NCBI GenBank assembly: GCA_039936115.1
Contig: JBDTIZ010000171.1
Span: 1 to 13,044, forward strand
Length of the DNA: 13,044 nt
DNA from: DATIJJ01 sp039936115
GTDB taxonomy: Bacteria > Pseudomonadota > Gammaproteobacteria > DSM-16500
Direction: 5' to 3'
Shown: positions 1-9,635 of the stretch, piece by piece
Layout: the number at the start of each line of letters is the position of its first letter
Numbering within the stretch: position 1 is the first letter of the stretch
Notes under the pieces: model-generated
Seen by the model: only the letters and a program-made list of their open reading frames with translations
What the model was told of the DNA's origin: nothing
Databases searched by the model: none
Position numbers and translations under genes: made by a program

Positions 1-3000
1 ATCGTCCTTGAAAAAAGTGGGCAAGATTTACAGAGATATCTTGTAGAACAAAATCACTTACAATTAACCGCAGCACTATCACTTGCAATTAACATTACAG
101 AAAATATTGGTAAAATTCATAAACATCATATCATCCATAAAGATATCAATCCTGCAAATATCTTATATGAGCCGCAAAGTGATAAAATTACCATCATTGA
201 TTTTGGTATCTCAACAACCTTGTCAAAAGAAACGCTAAAAGTAGCTAACCTCAATCAATTAGAAGGAACTCTAGCTTATCTATCACCAGAACAAACCGGG
301 CGTATGAATCGCGGAATAGATTATCGTAGCGATTATTATTCTTTAGGTGTCACGCTCTATCAGATATTTACAGGCGAGCTGCCTTTTAAATCAACCGATC
401 CTCTTGAATTAGTTTATTCACATATTGCAAAAACTCCACCGCCTCCCAATCTAATAGACACTGCAATACCAAAACCTATCTCCGATATCATCATGAAATT
501 AATGGCTAAAACAGCAGAAGATAGATATCAAACAGATTATGGAATTATTTCTGACTTACAAAATTGTCTCATACAATTACAAAAGAAAGGCGCAGTAGTA
601 GATTTTAAATTAGGAGAACATGATTTATCAGGACAATTTCAAATTCCTGAAAAGTTGTATGGACGCGAAACAGAAGTCAATTACTTACTCGAAACCTTTG
701 CACGAGTCAGTCAAGGCAACTCTGAATTGTTGTTAGTTGCTGGATATTCTGGTGTAGGCAAATCATCTCTTGTACATGAAGTTCAAAAACCAATTATAGA
801 AAGACGTGGTTATTTCATTTCAGGAAAGTTTGATCAACTGAAAAGAAATATTCCTTATTCCCCTTTTGTCCAAGCAATGACTGGGTTAGTTCAACAGTTA
901 CTGGCTGGAAGTGAATCTGAGATTAAACAATGGAAAGAACAAATACTAGAAGCGCTAGGTCAAAATGGTACTGTCATTACTGAAGCTTTTCCTGTTCTCG
1001 TTAAAATAATTGGCGAACAGCCACCCTTACCAGCATTAGGGCCTACTGAGACTCAAAATCGTTTTATGTTTGTTTTTCAGAGTTTTATCTCTGTGTTAGC
1101 AAGCGCAAAACATCCATTAGTTTTATTTTTAGATGATTTGCAATGGGCTGACTTACCATCGCTCACACTGATAAATGCAATATTGTTACAACCAAATATT
1201 AAATATTTACTCATTATTGGCGCTTATCGTGATAATGAAGTTAGTGCGGCACATCCATTGATGTTAACTATGGATAAAATACACAATGAAGGCATTCATA
1301 CAGAAACTTTGCAACTAGTGCCGTTAAATCAAAACCACGTACAGCAACTATTAACAGACGCTCTCTCACAACCATTTGAAATTACACTAGCCTTATCGGA
1401 AATTTGTCATGCAAAAACACTGGGAAATCCTTTCTTTTTAAATCAGTTCTTACATGCTTTAATTGATGAAGATCTTATTGTATTTGATTCAAGTATTGGG
1501 GCATGGCATTGGTCACTCGATAAAATAAAAAATCGAACGAGCACAGATAACGTAGTAGATTTAGTTGTCGGTAATCTACAAAAATTGCCAAGTGAAACAC
1601 GAGAATTACTTAAGTATGCTGCTTGTTTAGGAAATCTATTTGATTTACAAATATTATCATTTCTCTCTTTCAAAGATCCTAAACAAACAGCGGAAGTATT
1701 AGAGGAAGCACTACAAAATAACTTTGTGTTACCTATTAATGAGTCATATCGATTTGTCATTAATAATAAAGATTCGAATGCATACTATCAATTTTTGCAT
1801 GATAAAGTACAGCAAGCTGCCTATTCATTATTAGATGATAATGACAAAAAATCACTTCATTTGAAGATTGGTCGATATCTATTAGAAAAAACATCTGCGA
1901 AAAATAAAGAAGATAAGATTTTTGATATTATCAATCAATTTAATCTCGGAATTGATTTAATTATCGATGAGGATGAAAAGATTTCAGTGACAAGATTAAA
2001 TCTAGAGGCTGGTAAAAAAGCCAAAATTTCGGCGGCATATGCCGTTGCATTAGCGTATTTTGAATATGGGATTAGTCTGCTCGGAAATAACACGTGGAAA
2101 ACGCACTACGAGTTAACTTTGGAACTCTATACAGAAGCTACTGAGACAGCTTATTTAAGTAATGATTTTCAGAAGACGGCACAATTTGGCGATATAGTAC
2201 TCAGCAATGCAAAAACGATCTTGGATCAAGTCAAGATTTATGAAATTAAAATTTATACATACATTGCACAAAATGAGCCTAAAGAAGCTGTAGTTACTTC
2301 ACTTGAAATACTAAAAAAACTGGGTGTTCCGCTTCCTAAAAAGCCAAATGCACTTCATCCTATCATGAGCATAATCAAATCGAAGTTTTTACTTCTCAGT
2401 AAGAATAATGAAAGATTAGTGAAACTGCCCATGTTAACCGATCCCTATAAATTAAATGCTAGCAACATTTTATCAGCAGCAATCGCGCCTACATATTATG
2501 CAGCGCCTGCACTTTTTCCGTTGTGTTCTCTGGCATTATTTAATCTATCGATACAGTATGGTTATAACAAAGGGACACCTGCCTCTTACGCAACTTACGG
2601 TATTATACTGTGTCATGTTTTAAACGATATCGATCGTGGTTATGAGTTTGGACAACTCGCACTTAAATTAGTAGAGAATTATCACGCAACTGAGTCCGAA
2701 TCTAAAATATCTCTTATGGTTAATGGCTTTATTACGCATTGGAAAGATCCCTTGCGAAGTTCTATGGCACCTTTACTCATTGCTCATGTGCGTGGAATTG
2801 AAACAGGTGATTTAGATTACAGCGCATACTCAGCTTATTTTTATTTATGTGCAGCATTATATGTTGGTGTTGATCTACCACAATTAGCTATTGATACTAA
2901 AAAGTTTTATGAAGTCTGCAAAAACCAATATACCCACGGAATTGTAGTACATTCTATCGCATTGCATGGACAAATTATTGATAATTTACTGGGTAAGACT

Positions 3001-5049
3001 GAAAATCCATGTATTTTTACGGGTAATTGGTACCGTGAAGACACTATGTTGCAAGAGGTGATTGATATCAATCATGGGTTCGAAGTGTTTCATTTCTACG
3101 TTCTAAAATTGATGATGAACTATTTGTTTTATGATTATCAATCAGCGTATGAGGCTTCTTTAAAAGTACCAGATTATTTGGGTGCCGCAACAGCAAGTAT
3201 GCCACTCAAGATTTATAATTTTTATGAATCACTTACACTAATTGCACTTTCTGAAAATGCCACCTCAAGTGAAAAACGAAAATATCTAAAGAAGGTACAT
3301 GCAAATCAAAAACAATTAAAGCTCTGGGCAAAGTTCAGCTCAGTAAATTGTCTGCATAAATTCTATTTGGTTGAAGCTGAACTAGCACGTATCAATAAAA
3401 ACGTTGATAAAGCTGAAAAATATTATGATCTCGCAATGCAATTATCTAAACAAAATGAATTTATCCAAGAGCACGCGTTGAGTAGTGAACTTGCGGCTAA
3501 ATTTTATTTAGCCGAATTGAAAGATATGGTTGCCAAAGGTTACATGGCAGAAGCCTATTATAGTTATACAAAATGGGGCGCGGTAGCTAAGCTTCGACAA
3601 ATTGAAACTCTCTATCCTAATTTATTAGTACAATTGACAACTTCACCCAACTCTAACTCTGTCACAATTACAAGCACCAAAAATACACAAACATCCGAAT
3701 CGCTAGATTTAACAACTGTTGTTAAAGCATCACAAACTATTGCACGTGAAATCGTGCTCGCTGATTTACTAAAACAATTAATGATATTTGTGATAGAGAG
3801 TGCAGGCGCACAAAATGGATATTTATTGCTAAAGAAAGAGGAGCAATGGAATATTGAGGCATCTGTTGTTTCTGAAAAAGTCACCGTGATCCAGTCAATT
3901 CCCTACGTAAATGAATTACCGAAATCTGTGATTCAATACGTTATTCACAGCAAGGAATTTCTTGTGCTTGAGAATGCGACACAATCAAATCACTTTTTGT
4001 CTGACCCCTATATTATTAACAATAAACCTAAATCAATTTTGGCGATTCCACTTTTAAACTTAGGTATTTTAAGCGGTATACTCTACCTTGAAAATAACCT
4101 AATGACTGGTGCATTTACAAAAAAACGTATCGATTTATTAAATCTACTATCTGCACAAATTGTCATTTCAATCGAGAATGCACGACTTTATACTGATATG
4201 GCAAACCTAAATCGTGCTTACGAACGCTTTATTCCAAGAGAATTTTTAAGCTATCTTGAAAAGAAAAATATTATCGATGTTCATCTGGGTGATCAAGTTC
4301 AAAAAGATATGACTGTCATGTTCTGTGATATTCGTAATTTTACAACCTTGTCTGAAAAATTGACGCCACAGGAAAATTTTTCATTCGTTAATAATTTTCT
4401 AAGTCGACTTGAACCTATCATTAGTCAGTCTGGTGGTTTTATTGATAAATATATAGGTGACTCAATAATGGCAATTTATCCAAGTAATACTGATTCAGCA
4501 CTAGCAAGTGCCATTTCAATGATAAGAAATCTTAAGGAATATAATAACAATCATCCTGATCAAGCTCCTATTCACGCTGGTATCGGTTTAAATAGTGGCT
4601 TGCTCATGTTAGGAATAGTCGGCGCTGAACATCACATGGAAGGCACCGTGATTTCAGATGTAGTCAATGTCGCATCACGTACAGAAAGCTTAACCAAAAC
4701 TTATAATGCGGATTTATTGATTACAGAAGAAACCTATAACCGCTTGCGAAATCCATCTATGTACTCAATTAGACGACTCGATACAGTGTTAGCAAAAGGC
4801 AAGTCAAAACCAATCACGATTTACGAAGTATTTGACAACGATATAGAATCATTACAATTTTTAAAAAAACAAACTAAATCGGATTTTGAACAAGGTGTTG
4901 CATATTTTCAGCAAAAGAATTTTCTGCATGCCTTAAAAGTATTTAATAATGTTTCACGAATTAATCCAGACGACAAAGAAACACTACTTTATATTTTACG
5001 TTGCAATGATGAATTAATGCTTTTAAAAGAGAGCAATCAACATGATTAA
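1..5049 (+). CDS. Giant signalling protein: Ser/Thr kinase - STAND ATPase - helical repeats - GAF - class III adenylate cyclase (5' end outside window)
   Basis: The frame is open from base 1, so the N-terminus lies outside; about 99 residues are missing by alignment to the next gene. The TTG at 220 is internal, because the catalytic loop lies upstream of it. In the 1682 visible residues the domain order is: kinase C-lobe (about 1-190) with H46-K-D48, N53 and D67-F-G69, all intact; AAA_16/STAND ATPase with Walker A G248 to K254-S255, Walker B ending D378-D379 and a YRDNE motif near 409-413; helical/TPR-like region (about 600-1225); GAF (about 1240-1405); class III nucleotidyl cyclase (about 1430-1620); and a short TPR-like tail. 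The cyclase keeps both metal aspartates (D1443 in FCDIRNFT, D1487), K1483 and T1549 at adenine-selecting positions, and N1556 and R1560, so cAMP synthesis is predicted. It is probably cytosolic, since no membrane segment is seen. By family logic the ATPase and repeats sense or oligomerise, the GAF binds a small ligand, and the kinase and cyclase are outputs. The ligand is unknown. Confidence 0.93.
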   Translation: MVLEKSGQDLQRYLVEQNHLQLTAALSLAINITENIGKIHKHHIIHKDINPANILYEPQSDKITIIDFGISTTLSKETLKVANLNQLEGTLAYLSPEQTGRMNRGIDYRSDYYSLGVTLYQIFTGELPFKSTDPLELVYSHIAKTPPPPNLIDTAIPKPISDIIMKLMAKTAEDRYQTDYGIISDLQNCLIQLQKKGAVVDFKLGEHDLSGQFQIPEKLYGRETEVNYLLETFARVSQGNSELLLVAGYSGVGKSSLVHEVQKPIIERRGYFISGKFDQLKRNIPYSPFVQAMTGLVQQLLAGSESEIKQWKEQILEALGQNGTVITEAFPVLVKIIGEQPPLPALGPTETQNRFMFVFQSFISVLASAKHPLVLFLDDLQWADLPSLTLINAILLQPNIKYLLIIGAYRDNEVSAAHPLMLTMDKIHNEGIHTETLQLVPLNQNHVQQLLTDALSQPFEITLALSEICHAKTLGNPFFLNQFLHALIDEDLIVFDSSIGAWHWSLDKIKNRTSTDNVVDLVVGNLQKLPSETRELLKYAACLGNLFDLQILSFLSFKDPKQTAEVLEEALQNNFVLPINESYRFVINNKDSNAYYQFLHDKVQQAAYSLLDDNDKKSLHLKIGRYLLEKTSAKNKEDKIFDIINQFNLGIDLIIDEDEKISVTRLNLEAGKKAKISAAYAVALAYFEYGISLLGNNTWKTHYELTLELYTEATETAYLSNDFQKTAQFGDIVLSNAKTILDQVKIYEIKIYTYIAQNEPKEAVVTSLEILKKLGVPLPKKPNALHPIMSIIKSKFLLLSKNNERLVKLPMLTDPYKLNASNILSAAIAPTYYAAPALFPLCSLALFNLSIQYGYNKGTPASYATYGIILCHVLNDIDRGYEFGQLALKLVENYHATESESKISLMVNGFITHWKDPLRSSMAPLLIAHVRGIETGDLDYSAYSAYFYLCAALYVGVDLPQLAIDTKKFYEVCKNQYTHGIVVHSIALHGQIIDNLLGKTENPCIFTGNWYREDTMLQEVIDINHGFEVFHFYVLKLMMNYLFYDYQSAYEASLKVPDYLGAATASMPLKIYNFYESLTLIALSENATSSEKRKYLKKVHANQKQLKLWAKFSSVNCLHKFYLVEAELARINKNVDKAEKYYDLAMQLSKQNEFIQEHALSSELAAKFYLAELKDMVAKGYMAEAYYSYTKWGAVAKLRQIETLYPNLLVQLTTSPNSNSVTITSTKNTQTSESLDLTTVVKASQTIAREIVLADLLKQLMIFVIESAGAQNGYLLLKKEEQWNIEASVVSEKVTVIQSIPYVNELPKSVIQYVIHSKEFLVLENATQSNHFLSDPYIINNKPKSILAIPLLNLGILSGILYLENNLMTGAFTKKRIDLLNLLSAQIVISIENARLYTDMANLNRAYERFIPREFLSYLEKKNIIDVHLGDQVQKDMTVMFCDIRNFTTLSEKLTPQENFSFVNNFLSRLEPIISQSGGFIDKYIGDSIMAIYPSNTDSALASAISMIRNLKEYNNNHPDQAPIHAGIGLNSGLLMLGIVGAEHHMEGTVISDVVNVASRTESLTKTYNADLLITEETYNRLRNPSMYSIRRLDTVLAKGKSKPITIYEVFDNDIESLQFLKKQTKSDFEQGVAYFQQKNFLHALKVFNNVSRINPDDKETLLYILRCNDELMLLKESNQHD
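5028..5033 (+). promoter_or_regulatory. Weak ribosome binding site for the second giant gene
   Basis: AGAGAG lies 8 bases before the ATG at 5042, inside the last codons of the upstream gene. It is a poor match to the anti-Shine-Dalgarno, and the two reading frames overlap. Translation of the second protein is therefore likely to depend partly on ribosomes finishing the first. Confidence 0.4.
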
Positions 5050-8000
5050 ACTACCTGGGTACCAATTAGGAGAAAAACTTTCTGAGGGAGAATATACGGA
5101 AATTTATCGCGGTAAACGCACCGCTGATAATGTGAAAGTCGTATTAAAATTTCTTAAAGTTAATCATCGCCCATTAGAAAAACTTACGGGTTTACAATCA
5201 GAATATGAAAGTTTGAACTCATTAAAACAACTTAATGCCGTTACCCGCTTTCAACATGAAAATGAAGTAATGCAGTCATTAAATCAAGATGGCGCGCCGA
5301 CTGTTTATGGAATTGAAAAGTGTCAAGACAGTCTTGTAATGATTTCTTCAGATGGTGGTCAAGATTTACAGCGCTACCTAAAAACACAAACCAGATTATC
5401 CTTAACTGATGCTCTTTCACTAACTATTTTAATTGTAGAATCTTTAGATAAAATTCATCAACATCACATCATTCATAAAAATATTAATCCTGCGAACATC
5501 GTAGTAGATTTTGTCAAAAACAAAGTAGAAATCATTGACTTTGACATTGCAACATCTCTCTCAAAAGAATCACTTGAGATTGTTAGCTTAAATAATATTG
5601 AAGGATCAGCTGCTTATTTATCGCCAGAGCAAACGGGACGCATGAACCGTGGAATTGATTACCGTAGTGATTACTATTCTCTAGGTGTTACATTTTATCA
5701 ATTATTTACGGGTGTATTGCCTTTTCAAAATAGTGATCCAATTGAGTTAGTTCAAGCACATATTTCTAAGCAACCTATTGCTCCAAACGAACTAAACCCA
5801 GCTATCCCCATATCCATCTCTAAAATTATTCTAAAATTGTTAGCTAAGAACGCAGAAGATCGGTATCAAAGTGCATTTGGTCTTATTTTTGATTTAAAAC
5901 AATGTATGATTCAAACACAACAATCAGGCACTATTACTAATTTTGAACCCGGTCAAAAAGATTTTTCCGGACGTTTTCAAATACCGGAAAAATTATATGG
6001 ACGCCAACAAGAAATAAAATTCTTATTAGATACATTCGAGCGTGTGAACCAAGGGCATTCAGAATTAATGCTGGTAGCTGGACATGCTGGAATCGGTAAA
6101 TCATCATTAGTCCACGAAGTTCGTAAACCGATGGTAGAAAAACGCGGATATTTTATTGCGGGTAAATTTGATCAACTTAAACGTAATATCCCTTATGATC
6201 CTATTATTCAAGCTCTAGACGGTTTAATTCAACAACTTTTGACGGAAGATGATAACAAAATTACTGTATGGCGAGAACGAATTCTCAAAGCCCTAGGTAC
6301 CAATAGTGGTGTAATAACAGAAGTGTTACCTTCACTCGAAAGAATTATTGGTAAACAACCACCTCCTCTTGTATTAGCTCCGACAGAAACACAAAATCGA
6401 TTTATTGTGGTTTTTCAAAGTTTTATTCAAGTGTTGGCTGCTCATGAACATCCGTTGGTGATGTTTTTAGACGATTTGCAATGGGTAGATCTACCATCAC
6501 TTAGATTGATTAAAGCATTAATATCTCAACCCTCTATTCAGTATTTTCTGATTATTGGTGCTTATAGAGATAACGAAGTAGATGCAACGCATCCACTCAT
6601 GTTGACATTGGAAAGTTTTAAGCAATTAGACATCACGTTCGAAACACTACACCTCATGCCATTACTGATTCCGCATATTCAACAATTATTGGCGGATACC
6701 ATGACACAAGAAGAAAGTGTAGTAGAAACTTTATCAACTGTTTGTCACGCAAAAACGTTAGGAAATCCATTCTTTCTAAATCAATTTTTAAGAACTCTTT
6801 ATGATGAAAATTTAATTCGATTTGATCTGCAGCGTGAGTTTTGGCATTGGGAAATTGATAAAATCAAATCACGAGTCGGTACAGATAATGTTATAGATTT
6901 GGTTGTAAGTAACATTCAAAAATTGTCACCCGATGCAAGATTACTTTTAAAATATGCCGCATGTCTTGGACACCGATTTGAATTAAAAATCCTTGCTACG
7001 CTTTACGACAAACCACTTAAATATGTTGCCGATATACTCTTAGAAGTTATGCAACAAGACTTTATATTACCACTTGATGAAGCATACAAGTTTGCTGGTA
7101 CAGATCCGGCAATCAATGCATCCTATGTATTTTTACATGATCGTGTCCAGCAAGCAGCTTATTCTTTACTAAATCAAGATGAGAAGAAAAACCTACATTT
7201 AAAGATTGGCCGACATCTCCAACAAAAACTATCTACTGATAAGCAGGAAGAAATGCTTTTTGATATTGTCAATCAACTGAATTTGAGTGTGGATTTAATT
7301 ACGAATGAGAAAGAACGAATTGAATTAGCTTATTTAAATTTGAGGGTCGGTAAAAAAGTGACAGCATCTGCAGCCTATCCAGTAGCGCTGGATTATTTTC
7401 ACTTAGGTTTACAATTATTACCAAAGAATGCATGGGAAACACACTATGACTTATCACTACAACTATACACGAGCGCGGCTGAGATGGCATATCTCTGTGA
7501 TAATTTTGTAGAGTCAGCACAATTAGGAAATGAAGCATTAACTCATGCACGCTCTCTGGTAGATCAAGTAAAAGTGTATCAAACGAAAATCTACACAGAA
7601 ATTGCGCGCAATGCTCCCGCAACTGCCGTTGAAATTTCAATTGAAGTATTGAAAAAATTAGGCGTAAAATTTCCGAAAAAACCTAATAAAATACATGTTC
7701 TCTTAAGCATATTGAATACAAAATTGTTATTGCTAGGCAAAAGTAATGAACATTTAATGAATCTTCTTCCCATGACAGATCCCATTCAGTTAAGTGCTTG
7801 CAAGATATTGTCTGCAACGATTGCGCCTGCATATTATGCTGTACCTGCGCTATATCCACTGGTAACACTCGAATTACTCAAATTATCTATTCGATATGGT
7901 TATAATTCTGGTGCACCTGTTTCGTATGCGAGTTATGGAATTATTCTTTGTGGTGTATTAAATGATATTAAACGCGGTAATGAATTTGGTCAAATGGCCT

Positions 8001-8983
8001 TAAAATTAGTTGAACAGCATCGAGCAATTGAATCAGAAGTAAAAGTGTCTTTAATCGTTACTGCGCTAATTGCACACTGGCAAGAACCTTATCGTAATTC
8101 TCTTGCGCCGTTGCTTGTTGCGCACTTACGCGGCATTGAAACAGGCGATTTTGATTACAGTGCTTACGCTGCCTATTTTTATATTGAATGTGCATTTTAC
8201 GTTGGAATCGACTTATCTAAAGTAGCAGAAGATACAAAGAAATTTTATGAACTTTGCGACAGTAGGCATACACATAAACCTACATTACACTCGATAAAAT
8301 TACTAGGCCAGACTATAGAAAATTTGCGTGGTCTGTCTGCGAGCGATCCCTGCAGTTTAATTGGAACCTATTATGAAGAAAAAATAACTTTTAAAGAAGC
8401 GGTCGAAATTCATAATGAATTTGGTATTTTTAATTTTTATACTTACAAAACGATGTTAAATTTTCATTTTTATAATTACGAAGCAGCATATGAAGCATCT
8501 TTAGCAGCTCCTGCCTATATTCATTCTGCAACCGCATCTTCAAGTCTTCGAACGTTAAATTTATTTGAGTCATTAACGAGATTAGCTTTGTGTGACAATG
8601 CAACGAGCGTACAAAGAAAAGAACATCTTAAGATTGTTGCAAAAAATCAAAAAAAATTGAAGTTTTGGGCGAAGCATGCGCCAATGAATACCATGGCTCA
8701 ACATTTTTTGGTAGAAGCTGAATGGGCTCGCATTCATGGACAACATGATAAATTGCTTGTTCTGTATGATAAAGCAATTGAATTAGCAAAGGATAATGAA
8801 TCTATTCAAATCCAAGCAATGGCAAATGAGTTAGCAGGGAAATTTTTTCTTAATTCAGACAAACCTGATCTAGCAAAGAAATATCTGCTTGAAGCATATC
8901 ATTGTTATAACCGATGGGGTGCTGCAGCTAAAGTAAAACACTTAATATCCGTTTACCCTGATTACCTTACTTTAAAGATGTAA
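5042..8983 (+). CDS. Paralogous pseudokinase - STAND ATPase - helical repeat protein without GAF/cyclase
   Basis: This is a 1313-residue paralogue of the preceding protein, collinear with it and nearly identical in blocks such as SPEQTGRMNRGIDYRSDYYS and GKFDQLKRNIPY. The kinase domain spans about 7-295. The VAIK-type lysine is kept (K36), but the glycine loop has only one glycine (LSEGEYTEIY), the catalytic loop reads H145-K-N147 instead of HKD, and the Mg motif reads D166-F-D168 instead of DFG. A pseudokinase is therefore predicted. The ATPase is intact: Walker A G347 to K353-S354, Walker B ending D477-D478. The helical region runs to the stop, which falls where the upstream protein passes into its GAF and cyclase. 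The start at 5042 fits because GYQLGEKLSEGEYTEIYRG is the expected kinase beginning. It overlaps the previous gene by 8 bases, implying co-expression. A likely role is regulatory partner or co-receptor of the upstream protein (inference). Confidence 0.93.
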   Translation: MIKLPGYQLGEKLSEGEYTEIYRGKRTADNVKVVLKFLKVNHRPLEKLTGLQSEYESLNSLKQLNAVTRFQHENEVMQSLNQDGAPTVYGIEKCQDSLVMISSDGGQDLQRYLKTQTRLSLTDALSLTILIVESLDKIHQHHIIHKNINPANIVVDFVKNKVEIIDFDIATSLSKESLEIVSLNNIEGSAAYLSPEQTGRMNRGIDYRSDYYSLGVTFYQLFTGVLPFQNSDPIELVQAHISKQPIAPNELNPAIPISISKIILKLLAKNAEDRYQSAFGLIFDLKQCMIQTQQSGTITNFEPGQKDFSGRFQIPEKLYGRQQEIKFLLDTFERVNQGHSELMLVAGHAGIGKSSLVHEVRKPMVEKRGYFIAGKFDQLKRNIPYDPIIQALDGLIQQLLTEDDNKITVWRERILKALGTNSGVITEVLPSLERIIGKQPPPLVLAPTETQNRFIVVFQSFIQVLAAHEHPLVMFLDDLQWVDLPSLRLIKALISQPSIQYFLIIGAYRDNEVDATHPLMLTLESFKQLDITFETLHLMPLLIPHIQQLLADTMTQEESVVETLSTVCHAKTLGNPFFLNQFLRTLYDENLIRFDLQREFWHWEIDKIKSRVGTDNVIDLVVSNIQKLSPDARLLLKYAACLGHRFELKILATLYDKPLKYVADILLEVMQQDFILPLDEAYKFAGTDPAINASYVFLHDRVQQAAYSLLNQDEKKNLHLKIGRHLQQKLSTDKQEEMLFDIVNQLNLSVDLITNEKERIELAYLNLRVGKKVTASAAYPVALDYFHLGLQLLPKNAWETHYDLSLQLYTSAAEMAYLCDNFVESAQLGNEALTHARSLVDQVKVYQTKIYTEIARNAPATAVEISIEVLKKLGVKFPKKPNKIHVLLSILNTKLLLLGKSNEHLMNLLPMTDPIQLSACKILSATIAPAYYAVPALYPLVTLELLKLSIRYGYNSGAPVSYASYGIILCGVLNDIKRGNEFGQMALKLVEQHRAIESEVKVSLIVTALIAHWQEPYRNSLAPLLVAHLRGIETGDFDYSAYAAYFYIECAFYVGIDLSKVAEDTKKFYELCDSRHTHKPTLHSIKLLGQTIENLRGLSASDPCSLIGTYYEEKITFKEAVEIHNEFGIFNFYTYKTMLNFHFYNYEAAYEASLAAPAYIHSATASSSLRTLNLFESLTRLALCDNATSVQRKEHLKIVAKNQKKLKFWAKHAPMNTMAQHFLVEAEWARIHGQHDKLLVLYDKAIELAKDNESIQIQAMANELAGKFFLNSDKPDLAKKYLLEAYHCYNRWGAAAKVKHLISVYPDYLTLKM

Positions 8984-9049
8984 GTATGGCCTAAAATGCT
9001 TTGATTGTTCATTTATGAGTCGATAAACGAAATCTAATGCAGACAATTC

Positions 9050-9058
9050 TGATATAAT
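9050..9058 (+). promoter_or_regulatory. Candidate extended -10 promoter for the ElaB-like gene
   Basis: TGA followed by TATAAT forms a TGN-TATAAT extended -10 element. No good -35 lies 17 bases upstream, which extended -10 promoters tolerate and which would also be compatible with RpoS use. It sits about 50 bases before the start codon, downstream of the end of the giant gene, and would let the small genes be expressed separately. Sequence match only. Confidence 0.45.
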
Positions 9059-9108
9059 AAAGTCTAGTAGTCTATTATTTCAATATGAAAAATTAGGAGG
9101 ATATGATC

Positions 9109-9408
9109 ATGCATAAAACTCCAACCAGAAGTAAATCAAGAGTCCATCACCAACATCGTAATAAGCACAATATCTTCGATTTATATAATAAACTTGAACG
9201 GGCTAAATCTTCTTTAGCAGAAATATCAGATACAGTTACTGACAAAGCTCATAGTCTATTAACGCATTCCTTAGATGCTGCTAAAAATCAAACAACACAT
9301 GTGAAAAAAAATGTAAATCGCTTTGTGACTAAAAAACCTTATAAAGCAGCGGGAATTGCAGCTATCACAGGCTTATGTCTTGGATTATTGATTCGAAATA
9401 AATGGTAA
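9109..9408 (+). CDS. ElaB/YqjD-like (DUF883) tail-anchored protein
   Basis: A 99-residue protein with a very basic N-terminus (KTPTRSKSRVHHQHR), a central amphipathic helix likely to form a coiled coil, and a C-terminal hydrophobic anchor (about 75-95) preceded by KKPYKAAGIAAITG and followed by RNKW. This layout and the K/P-Y-x-A-x-GIAA turn are typical of the DUF883 family, whose E. coli members ElaB and YqjD are inner-membrane proteins with a ribosome-binding N-terminus induced in stationary phase. An upstream in-frame ATG at 9103 lies only 2 bases after the perfect AGGAGG (9095-9100). The ATG at 9109 is 8 bases away, so it is preferred. Ribosome binding here is by family analogy only. DUF1328 follows 48 bases downstream and is probably co-transcribed. 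Confidence 0.82.
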   Translation: MHKTPTRSKSRVHHQHRNKHNIFDLYNKLERAKSSLAEISDTVTDKAHSLLTHSLDAAKNQTTHVKKNVNRFVTKKPYKAAGIAAITGLCLGLLIRNKW

Positions 9409-9456
9409 TCATGTTTTTATGTAGTTAATCGATGAATAAAATCGAGGATTATTTAT

Positions 9457-9618
9457 ATGATACGTTTAGTGCTTTTATTTCTTTTAATCTCAATAATAGC
9501 TGGTGTATTAGGTTTCACTGGCGTTGCATCAGCTGCAGCGGGTATTGCTAAAATAATCTTTTTTGTATTTTTGGCATTGTTCCTTTTTGCGATTATTTTA
9601 TTGGCTGTACGTAAATAA
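9457..9618 (+). CDS. DUF1328 small membrane protein
   Basis: A 53-residue protein (MIRLVLLFLLISIIAGVLGF...), nearly all hydrophobic, with two predicted membrane segments (about 3-20 and 33-50) separated by a Gly/Ala-rich turn TGVASAAAGIAKI. The AGVLGFTG and AAGIAKI(L/I)FF motifs are the signature of the DUF1328 (YtjA-like) family of small inner-membrane proteins with unknown molecular role. GAGGA at 9444-9448 is placed 8 bases before the ATG. It lies after the ElaB-like gene and before a strong hairpin, so the two probably form a two-gene transcript. The family often appears among osmotic or stationary-phase stress genes. Confidence 0.88.
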   Translation: MIRLVLLFLLISIIAGVLGFTGVASAAAGIAKIIFFVFLALFLFAIILLAVRK

Positions 9619-9635
9619 AAGTACCCCCGCAGCAA

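Noticed and set aside
220..222. TTG at 220 as start of the first giant gene
   Set aside because: The frame stays open to base 1, and the kinase catalytic loop and DFG motif are encoded before 220.
9061..9074. AGTCTA direct repeat before the ElaB-like gene
   Set aside because: Two 6-base copies 8 bases apart are expected by chance in this composition.
9103..9105. ATG at 9103 as start of the ElaB-like protein
   Set aside because: It is only 2 bases from AGGAGG; the in-frame ATG at 9109 has normal 8-base spacing.
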